A stretch of 26,829 bases of DNA from contig JAADDL010000153.1 in assembly GCA_013153915.1 (NCBI GenBank), positions 1 through 26,829 on the forward strand, read 5' to 3'. Positions within the stretch are counted from its first letter, which is position 1. Each line of letters opens with the position of its first letter. The position numbers were made by a program, and so were the translations under genes. The notes under the pieces were generated by a model. It was not told the origin of the DNA, ran no database searches, and worked only from the letters and a program-made list of their open reading frames with translations. Source of the stretch: Campylobacterota bacterium (lineage in GTDB: Bacteria; Campylobacterota; Campylobacteria; Campylobacterales; JALSKU01). This document shows positions 1 through 5,823 of the stretch, piece by piece.

Positions 1-1010
1 GAGACAAAGAGAGACACCACCTTTTTGTCGAACCGCAAACCTTAGAAGCGACCGAATACTACATAAACGGTCTTACCACCTCTTTGCCGACGGATACCCA
101 AATAGAGATGATACACTCCATAAAAGGGCTTGAAAACGCCCGTATAGTTAGATACGGCTACGCCATAGAGTATGATTTTGTAGATCCAACGGAACTCAAG
201 CACTCTCTTGAGACAAAGAAGATAAACGGTCTTTACTTGGCAGGACAGATAAACGGTACGACCGGATACGAAGAAGCGGCGGCACAAGGGCTGATGGCGG
301 GCATCAACGCATCACTTAGCTGTGAAGGCAAAGAACCTTTGGTGCTTAGAAGAGACGAAGCCTATATCGGGGTGCTTATAGACGACCTTGTAACAAAAGG
401 GACAAAAGAGCCTTATAGGATGTTTACTAGCAGAGCCGAATATAGACTACTTTTAAGAGAGGATAACGCCGACATAAGGCTCATGGGATACGGTTATAAG
501 CTTGGACTGATAGATGAAGAGAGTTACGAAAGGATGCTACACAAAAGAGAGTGGCTCAAAAAAGGCTTGAAGATACTCCAAGAAAGGTATATGACACCTT
601 CAAAAGAGAATAACGCTTTTTTAAAATCGATAAACGAAGATAAGATATCCGACAAAGTGGAGCTAAGAAAGATAGTCGCAAGAAAAAGCTTCACCATAGA
701 CAAATTGGATAAGATAGCAGAAGAGTTTAAAGAGTTGCCTCTGCATATAAAAGAGCAGATACTCATAGAGGCGAAATACTACAACTACATCAATAAACAA
801 AAAGAGCAGATAGATAAGATGAAGGATCTTTTGGATACCAAAATACCGAAAGATTTAGATATAGACTCTATCTCGGGACTTAGCAATGAAGTAAAAGAGA
901 AGCTAAAGGAGATACAACCTCCCACTCTTTTTGCCGCTAGCGAAATAAGCGGTATAACCCCCGCCGCTATAGATATACTGCACATCTATATAAAGATACA
1001 CAGTCGCTAG
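1..1010 (+). CDS. mnmG: MnmG (GidA), tRNA U34 carboxymethylaminomethyl synthase subunit, 5' truncated
   Basis: FAD-dependent subunit of the MnmE-MnmG complex, which modifies the wobble uridine of several tRNAs. The window opens inside the gene: the reading frame is open from base 3 with no start, giving 335 C-terminal residues of a protein usually about 620-630 long. The first visible residues include HHLFVEPQTLEATEYYINGL, a conserved MnmG stretch, followed by AAAQGLMAGINA near the FAD-binding end and FTSRAEYRLLLREDNADIRL, a family signature. The rest is the helical C-terminal domain that contacts MnmE and tRNA. The stop codon lies inside the stem of a terminator (1006-1033), so this is the last gene of its transcript. 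MnmA, which thiolates the same uridine, is encoded at 24208-25224. The missing part is due only to the window edge. Confidence 0.97.
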   Translation, partial: DKERHHLFVEPQTLEATEYYINGLTTSLPTDTQIEMIHSIKGLENARIVRYGYAIEYDFVDPTELKHSLETKKINGLYLAGQINGTTGYEEAAAQGLMAGINASLSCEGKEPLVLRRDEAYIGVLIDDLVTKGTKEPYRMFTSRAEYRLLLREDNADIRLMGYGYKLGLIDEESYERMLHKREWLKKGLKILQERYMTPSKENNAFLKSINEDKISDKVELRKIVARKSFTIDKLDKIAEEFKELPLHIKEQILIEAKYYNYINKQKEQIDKMKDLLDTKIPKDLDIDSISGLSNEVKEKLKEIQPPTLFAASEISGITPAAIDILHIYIKIHSR

Positions 1011-1033
1011 TCGGTCGAAACTGACTAGCTTTT
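1006..1033 (+). terminator. Rho-independent terminator of mnmG
   Basis: Ten-base-pair stem 1006-1015 / 1020-1029 (GCTAGTCGGT against ACTGACTAGC, with one G-T wobble), a four-base loop CGAA and then TTTT. The mnmG stop codon TAG (1008-1010) forms part of the left arm. On the opposite strand no U-run follows the stem, so it should serve mnmG and not the convergent gene ending at 1032. Confidence 0.85.
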
Positions 1034-1538
1034 AGTAGTTGATTGTGACGAAGAGTCTGATATTTTTCAAAGGTTTATCGCTATATTTTATGATAGTCTT
1101 ACCTTTGTAATTTCCTACATTTTTATAGCCTATAAATTTTTCCTCTTCGGTTTCGTTGTATTTTGTGACACATTTTCTTTGCGTAGTGTAAGTTACCGTT
1201 GAGTTGGGATTATTTTTGTCGGCTAGATTTTTACCCACCAATGTTCCTATGATGGCTCCGCCAACCGTTGCCACATCTTTACCGTGACCTCCTCCGACTT
1301 GATGTCCGAGTATTCCGCCCGCAACTCCGCCTATCAACGCACCGAGCGTTCCGTCGTTGTTGTTTGCGGAGCTAACCGGCACTTGTTCATCCCAACACTC
1401 TTGATAGGGTGTTCTTTTGGTAACTACTTTGTAAACCGGTTCGCTTTTTACTACCGGAATAGAATCTGCAAATTGAATACTCTCCGCCATCAATACCAAC
1501 GGCGCTATAAAAATAGATACTATCGTTAGTTTTCTCAT
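1032..1538 (-). CDS. Glycine-zipper 2TM domain envelope protein
   Basis: A 168-residue exported protein of unknown exact function, resembling the 17-kDa-antigen / glycine-zipper 2TM family of outer-membrane-associated proteins. Residues 1-18 form a signal peptide (RK, then a hydrophobic stretch ending near LVLMAES). There is no lipobox cysteine, so it is probably soluble periplasmic or an integral outer-membrane protein rather than a lipoprotein. Residues about 63-107 carry the GxxxG repeats (GALIGGVAGGILGHQVGGG, then GGAIIGTLVG). A cysteine precedes the zipper (YQECWDEQ) and another follows it (TTQRKCVTKY); both are typical of the family and could form a disulfide. The start is supported by AGGAGG on the minus strand at 1544-1549. 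It is transcribed alone, divergent from pyrB and convergent with mnmG. Confidence 0.85.
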   Translation of the reverse strand: MRKLTIVSIFIAPLVLMAESIQFADSIPVVKSEPVYKVVTKRTPYQECWDEQVPVSSANNNDGTLGALIGGVAGGILGHQVGGGHGKDVATVGGAIIGTLVGKNLADKNNPNSTVTYTTQRKCVTKYNETEEEKFIGYKNVGNYKGKTIIKYSDKPLKNIRLFVTINY

Positions 1539-1563
1539 CTCATCCTCCTATATTTTTTATAAT

Positions 1564-1569
1564 ATTATA
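1564..1569 (-). promoter_or_regulatory. Putative -10 box of the glycine-zipper gene
   Basis: TATAAT on the minus strand, 26 bases upstream of the ATG at 1538. No convincing -35 box is visible, which is common in this phylum. It lies back to back with the pyrB promoter in the 102-base divergent gap 1539-1640. Confidence 0.4.
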
Positions 1570-1577
1570 CGATTTAT

Positions 1578-1605
1578 TTGTTATTTTATCGTTAGTGGGT
1601 ATAAT
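1578..1605 (+). promoter_or_regulatory. Putative sigma-70 promoter of pyrB
   Basis: TTGTTA (1578-1583) and a perfect TATAAT (1600-1605) separated by 16 bases, 35 bases upstream of the pyrB ATG. The short leader shows no obvious attenuator or hairpin, so pyrimidine control by attenuation is not visible here. Confidence 0.5.
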
Positions 1606-1640
1606 TATACAATAAAAAATTAAATCGTAGGCAAACGAAC

Positions 1641-2522
1641 ATGAAACACCTTATAAACGCTAAGGATTTTACTAAGCAAGAGATAGAGCGATTATTTGAT
1701 AGAGCCGAAGAGTTTTTGGACGAAAAACCAAGAGATATACTAAAGGGCAAAAGTATCATCACGATATTTTTTGAAAATTCCACCAGAACAAGAAGTAGCT
1801 TTGAGGTGGCGGCGAAACGACTCGGCGCAAGCGTCGTTAGTTTAGATGTCTCAAAAAGCTCATCCAGCAAAGGAGAGACGCTTTTTGATACGGCGGCAAA
1901 CCTTGACGCTATGGGACCCGACGCCATCGTAGTCAGACATAAAAACGCCGGTGTCCCCAAGATACTCTCCAACTATGTAAACTGCCCTATCATCAACGGC
2001 GGTGACGGAAGCCATGCTCACCCCACTCAAGCGTTGCTTGATCTTTTTACCATCAAAAGACACTCAAAGAATAAAAAGAGAAAAAAGATATCAATAGTAG
2101 GGGATATCAAAAACTCCAGAGTGGCAAACAGCAACATTGAGCTTTTAAAACTTTTCGGATTTGATATCACTTTGGTAGCTCCTCCCCACTTTATGCCGGA
2201 AACCGAGCTAAAAAAGTGCTATGATTTAAAAGAGGGGGTAAAAGACGCCGATATTATTATGAGTCTAAGAACTCAAACGGAAAGACACGCCAACCAAATA
2301 TACGCCTCCTTGAAAGATTATGCCGAAGATTTTTGTATCACCGAAGAGATACTAAGAGATAAAGACGTGCTTTTGATGCATCCCGGACCCGTCAATAGAA
2401 ATGTCGATATAGACGACAAATGTATGAGCGATAAAAGATCGGTGATATTAGAACAGGTTAAAAACGGAGTTGCCGTAAGGATGGCGGTTTTAGAAAAATT
2501 GATAAAAGAGGATAAAAGATGA
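1641..2522 (+). CDS. pyrB: Aspartate carbamoyltransferase catalytic subunit PyrB
   Basis: Catalyses carbamoyl phosphate + L-aspartate to N-carbamoyl-L-aspartate, the committed step of pyrimidine synthesis. At 293 residues it is near the normal catalytic-chain length. The carbamoyl-phosphate loop STRTRSSFE is at 47-55, the mobile loop SSSKGET with Lys77 at about 73-80, the motif GDGSHAHPTQALLD at about 121-134, and the aspartate-binding region ends with MHPGPVNR near residue 247. The SSKGET loop and HPTQALLD argue for aspartate rather than ornithine carbamoyltransferase. No pyrI regulatory subunit is adjacent. The stop overlaps the pepF start by four bases (ATGA), so pyrB, pepF and the next gene look like one transcript from the promoter at 1578-1605. 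Confidence 0.96.
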   Translation: MKHLINAKDFTKQEIERLFDRAEEFLDEKPRDILKGKSIITIFFENSTRTRSSFEVAAKRLGASVVSLDVSKSSSSKGETLFDTAANLDAMGPDAIVVRHKNAGVPKILSNYVNCPIINGGDGSHAHPTQALLDLFTIKRHSKNKKRKKISIVGDIKNSRVANSNIELLKLFGFDITLVAPPHFMPETELKKCYDLKEGVKDADIIMSLRTQTERHANQIYASLKDYAEDFCITEEILRDKDVLLMHPGPVNRNVDIDDKCMSDKRSVILEQVKNGVAVRMAVLEKLIKEDKR

Positions 2523-4249
2523 CGGAGTGGAATTTAAAAGATCTATTTAAAAGTGACGAAGAGCTTGAAAAGTTTGTCGATAAAGTTGAGAAAAAATCCA
2601 AAAGATTTCAAAAAAGGTACAAAAATAAGATAAAAAAAATATCGACAAAAGAGTTTTTAAAGGCGTTGGAAAAGTACGAAGATATACTAAACTCCATAAC
2701 AAAAGCGGCAACATACGCCTTTTTAAAATTTGCTCAAAATAGTGATTACGGTAATTTTTACGCAAAATACTCTCAAAGATTTGCATCCATAGAGGAGAGT
2801 TTGATATTTTTTGAACTAGAATTTAACAAAATAGCGCCCAAAAAACAGAAAAAGATCATAAAAAGCACAAAAAAGTATAGATTTTATCTGCAATCGTTAA
2901 AAAAAGAGAAAAAACATCAGCTATCTAAAAAAGAGGAAAAGATACTTCTAAAAAAGAGCTTGACAAGTTCAAGAGCGTTTAGCAGGCTTTTTGACGAACA
3001 CTTTAGCCGCATGAAATTTAAGATGGACGGCAAGAGATTTAGCGAAGAAGAGGTGCTGTCAAAACTCTACTCAAACGATAGAAGCGTGAGAAAAAAAGCG
3101 GCTCGTTCGCTTAGTAAAGAGTTAAAAAAACATACACATCTAACATCTTATATCTTCAACATGGTAAAAACCGACCTCAAAATCGAGTGCGATATAAGAA
3201 GATACAAATCGGTAGAAGAGCCTAGGCATATAGACAATAAAATCACCCAAAAAAGCGTTGACGCTCTTATAAATACGACTACCGAAAACTTTGATATCTC
3301 AAAAGAGTACTACGAAATAAAAAAAGAGATACTCGGCTACAAAAGATTATACGACTACGACAGATACGCTCCTTACGAACAAGACAGCGAAACTATCGAG
3401 TTTAGCGAAGCCAAAAAGATAGTCTTGGAAGCTTTTAAATCTTTTGACGAAAGATTTTACAAAATAGCCAAAAAAGCTTTTGATGAGGGTTGGTGCGATG
3501 TGTACCCCAAAGATAAAAAAAGAGGAGGAGCCTTTTCCCATCCGGCTTCAACCGACACACATCCGTATGTAATGCTTAACTATACGGGGCAAAGAAGAGA
3601 TATATTTACCATAGCTCATGAATTAGGTCACGCTATACATCAGTATCTATCAAGAGATGTCGGTTATCTAAATAGCGACACCCCGCTAACTACGGCTGAA
3701 ACCGCATCGGTATTTGCCGAAATGTTGCTTTTTGACCATATCAAGCAGACAACCCCGCCCGACAAACTACTTCCGATATACGGAGGAAAACTTGAGGATA
3801 TATTTGCCACTTTGTTTAGACAAATCATATTTACTCTATTTGAAAGAAGAGTTCACGCAAAGCAAAACGAATTGAAAGCGGAGGATTTTAGCGAGATTTG
3901 GATGGAAGAAAATCAAAAAATGTTTCCGAAGGATATGAGATTTAGCAAAGGATATGAGATATGGTGGAGCTATATACCGCACTTTATACATACCCCTTTT
4001 TACTGTTACGCTTATAGCTACGGACAGCTTCTCGTGTTGGCGATATACGCTCTTTATAAGCAAGGCTCCAAAGACTTCAAAGAGAAATATATAAGATTTT
4101 TATCAAGCGGAGGAAGCAAAAGTCCTAAAAAATTGGTCAAGACTTTCGGTTTTGATATAGAAGATGAAGAGTTTTGGAGATTGGGTATAAACGAGACGAA
4201 AAAGCTTCTTGAAGAGTTTAAAAAGATTAGGAGAGAATATGCTTTATGA
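2519..4249 (+). CDS. pepF: M3-family oligoendopeptidase (PepF type)
   Basis: Cytoplasmic zinc metallopeptidase expected to degrade short peptides released by larger proteases. It has 576 residues, with an alpha-helical N-terminal region very rich in lysine and glutamate, then the catalytic M3 domain. The zinc motif HELGHAIH begins at His367 (ligands His367 and His371, catalytic Glu368); the third ligand is probably Glu394 in AETASVFAE. There is no signal peptide. The start at 2519 overlaps the pyrB stop by four bases. Its last 11 bases overlap the start of the next gene, a proposed ClpXP adaptor, so two proteolysis-related products may be made together. The peptide-length preference cannot be read from sequence. 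Confidence 0.93.
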   Translation: MTEWNLKDLFKSDEELEKFVDKVEKKSKRFQKRYKNKIKKISTKEFLKALEKYEDILNSITKAATYAFLKFAQNSDYGNFYAKYSQRFASIEESLIFFELEFNKIAPKKQKKIIKSTKKYRFYLQSLKKEKKHQLSKKEEKILLKKSLTSSRAFSRLFDEHFSRMKFKMDGKRFSEEEVLSKLYSNDRSVRKKAARSLSKELKKHTHLTSYIFNMVKTDLKIECDIRRYKSVEEPRHIDNKITQKSVDALINTTTENFDISKEYYEIKKEILGYKRLYDYDRYAPYEQDSETIEFSEAKKIVLEAFKSFDERFYKIAKKAFDEGWCDVYPKDKKRGGAFSHPASTDTHPYVMLNYTGQRRDIFTIAHELGHAIHQYLSRDVGYLNSDTPLTTAETASVFAEMLLFDHIKQTTPPDKLLPIYGGKLEDIFATLFRQIIFTLFERRVHAKQNELKAEDFSEIWMEENQKMFPKDMRFSKGYEIWWSYIPHFIHTPFYCYAYSYGQLLVLAIYALYKQGSKDFKEKYIRFLSSGGSKSPKKLVKTFGFDIEDEEFWRLGINETKKLLEEFKKIRREYAL

Positions 4250-4712
4250 TATAGTAAGCAAAAATGATTTTAGAGAGATGATGCAGTCGCATTGCGAGGA
4301 GATTATAGCTTTTTTGTTTGACGAAAATATTGAATTTTCGGTCTTAACCTCTTTATCAAATATATCTTTTGAGCCTGTCTTGCCCGAACACATCACAAAA
4401 GATTTTAAGCCCATTACCCTATTTACCCTTGCGGGTTATACATACGATAGTGCGAGGATAGAAAATAACATATTAAGTTTTGAAGCCGGTTTCGGAAGAG
4501 AAAATATAGGTAGCTTTGTCTCGGTACCGTTGTACGCTATCTTACAAATCATCATAGAAAATACGCCGATATTTATCAATCTATCAACCCCGCCCGAAAA
4601 AGAGGAGGAGAAAAAAGAGGAAAAAAACGAAAAACAAGGAATAGAAAAATCCATGGATATATTTTTATCCAACCCTAACAATAAAAAACTTTTAAAAAAG
4701 AGAAAAAGATAG
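4239..4712 (+). CDS. Uncharacterised protein, candidate SspB-like ClpXP adaptor
   Basis: A 157-residue protein of unproven function. The start chosen is ATG 4239, preceded by AGGAGAG at 4229-4235; an in-frame ATG at 4209 lies deep inside pepF and lacks a ribosome site. Residues 1-115 look like the globular domain of SspB, the adaptor that delivers ssrA-tagged proteins to ClpXP: a short N-terminal helix with an AFLFDENIEF-like turn, then LSFEAGFGRENI (79-90) and FVSVPLYAILQIIIENT (93-109). From memory, E. coli SspB has RFNARFGGIPRQVSVPLAAVLAIYAREN in the same place. Residues 116-137 are a Glu/Lys-rich flexible linker, and 138-157 a tail ending KKLLKKRKR. SspB also has domain, acidic linker and a basic ClpX-binding tail. 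The match is by eye only. Co-translated with pepF. Confidence 0.6.
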   Translation: MLYDIVSKNDFREMMQSHCEEIIAFLFDENIEFSVLTSLSNISFEPVLPEHITKDFKPITLFTLAGYTYDSARIENNILSFEAGFGRENIGSFVSVPLYAILQIIIENTPIFINLSTPPEKEEEKKEEKNEKQGIEKSMDIFLSNPNNKKLLKKRKR

Positions 4713-4735
4713 GTTCCTGAAAATTATATCTTTTT
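4703..4735. terminator. Possible bidirectional terminator between convergent genes
   Basis: Inverted repeat AAAAAGATA (4703-4711) and TATCTTTTT (4727-4735) around a 15-base loop. The arms are AT-only apart from one G-C pair, but they give U-runs on both strands and cover the ends of both convergent genes, including the LysR gene stop. It would be weak by itself. Confidence 0.4.
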
Positions 4736-5623
4736 AACATTCATCAAAAAATCTATCATGCTGTCTATGCCGACATCGTGTCGTCTCTCTTTGAGATATA
4801 CTATATAAAGATGTCTTTTTAGTTTAAATCCTCTAATCCTAGCGCTATACAAAATACCGCTTTCAACTTCATCGGCAATAACATGAGAGGATATGATAGA
4901 AACCGTAGGTTTACCGTCTTTTGGAGCTTTTTTGATAGCTCTTTTTAATGCCGTAGAACTTGAGACTATGCTTCTTAATTCAAAAGATTTACAATCAATC
5001 CCCATTTCATCAAAAATTTCGGTTATAATTTGTCTCGTGTGAGACTCCTCCTCTCTACAAATCCAGTTAAATTTATACAAATCGTCTTTTTTGACATATT
5101 TTGGAAGAGGAGAATTACTAAAAAGTACCAACTCATCCTCAAGCCACTCTCGATAAAGCATATTATCTTGAAAAGAGGGCGCTTCTACGACGGCTATATC
5201 TATCTTTTTATCGTTTAACATCTCTAAGATATTTTTAGATAAATCTATCCTTATCATAACATCATTTTTTATCTTATCTTTTATCTTATCAAGATAATCG
5301 GGAAGTATATAGTTGCCTACGGTAAAAGAGGCGCCTATCATAAAAGTTAGCTGTTTGTTGATAACCTTTAATATATCTTTTTCAACATTAAATATACACT
5401 TTTCAAGCTTTAACATCACGGCATATATCTCTTCACCCTCTTTTGTGAGTCTTATACCGTTTTTCTTTCTGTCTACTATCTTGGTTTCAACATAATCTTC
5501 AAGGAGTTTTATCTGCTGAGTAACGGCTGGTTGAGAAATACCCAATTTTTTAGATGCTTTCGAAAAACTTTTCTCTCTAACGACCGTTAAAAATGTTTGG
5601 ATCTTTGAAAAATCTTTTAACAT
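4724..5623 (-). CDS. LysR-family transcriptional regulator
   Basis: A 299-residue cytoplasmic DNA-binding regulator. The winged helix-turn-helix is at about 6-63 (SFSKASKKLGISQPAVTQQI at 19-38 is the typical LysR helix pair), then a coiled linker helix to about 88, and a two-lobed effector-binding domain from about 92 (FMIGASFTVGNYILPDYL, then KKIDIAVVEAP). No clear target gene lies beside it: uvrD is divergent, 200 bases away, and the proposed SspB-like gene is convergent. Effector and regulon are therefore unknown. Its promoter region carries tandem hexamers (5652-5669) that could bind an iron-type or autoregulatory repressor. CysB-like or other LysR subclasses cannot be separated from sequence here. 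Confidence 0.9.
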   Translation of the reverse strand: MLKDFSKIQTFLTVVREKSFSKASKKLGISQPAVTQQIKLLEDYVETKIVDRKKNGIRLTKEGEEIYAVMLKLEKCIFNVEKDILKVINKQLTFMIGASFTVGNYILPDYLDKIKDKIKNDVMIRIDLSKNILEMLNDKKIDIAVVEAPSFQDNMLYREWLEDELVLFSNSPLPKYVKKDDLYKFNWICREEESHTRQIITEIFDEMGIDCKSFELRSIVSSSTALKRAIKKAPKDGKPTVSIISSHVIADEVESGILYSARIRGFKLKRHLYIVYLKERRHDVGIDSMIDFLMNVKKI

Positions 5624-5651
5624 TATATTGTCCTTTTTTCCATATTTTTGG

Positions 5652-5669
5652 TAAAATGATTATGATTAT
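5652..5669 (-). promoter_or_regulatory. Tandem NATWAT-like hexamers over the lysR promoter (possible Fur-type operator)
   Basis: On the plus strand TAAAAT-GATTAT-GATTAT run without gaps. The two GATTAT hexamers fit the Fur half-site pattern NATWAT exactly, and the first differs at one position. They overlap the minus-strand -10 box of the LysR gene (TATAAT, 5670-5665). In AT-rich DNA such matches arise easily by chance. Confidence 0.3.
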
Positions 5670-5670
5670 A
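5665..5670 (-). promoter_or_regulatory. Putative -10 box of the LysR gene
   Basis: TATAAT on the minus strand, 41 bases upstream of the ATG at 5623, within the sequence AGTTATAATCATAATC. An AAGGA ribosome site follows before the start codon. No -35 box is obvious. Confidence 0.4.
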
Positions 5671-5716
5671 ACTAAAATAAATAATTTTTTCAATACTCAA
5701 ATAATAAAAAGTTATA

Positions 5717-5791
5717 TTTTAAAACATTTTGTTAATTTTTTGTCGGCTTTTTATGCTTTAAGATAAAAATAGGCAAAATTTTTGATATAAT
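5717..5791 (+). promoter_or_regulatory. uvrD operon promoter: extended -10 with phased T-tracts
   Basis: TGATATAAT (5783-5791) is a perfect extended -10 box 32 bases before the uvrD ATG. No -35 box is present; instead T-tracts end at about 5720, 5730, 5741, 5752 and 5759, close to one helical turn apart. This matches the described Campylobacter sigma-70 promoter, in which periodic AT signals replace the -35 element. Confidence 0.6.
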
Positions 5792-5823
5792 ATATAAATT
5801 TAACAATTTAAAAAAGAAACGTA

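Noticed and set aside
1284..1529. Plus-strand open frame of 81 codons opposite the glycine-zipper gene, and many similar frames opposite or inside other genes
   Set aside because: They mirror recognisable proteins in another frame, lack ribosome sites and show no protein-like motifs.
1641..2522. Ornithine carbamoyltransferase (ArgF) as an alternative to PyrB
   Set aside because: The SSSKGET loop and HPTQALLD plus the C-terminal MHPGPVNR are those of aspartate carbamoyltransferases.
4209..4238. Upstream in-frame ATG giving a 167-residue version of the SspB-like protein
   Set aside because: It lies well inside pepF without a ribosome site, while ATG 4239 has AGGAGAG at correct spacing and gives an SspB-like N-terminus.
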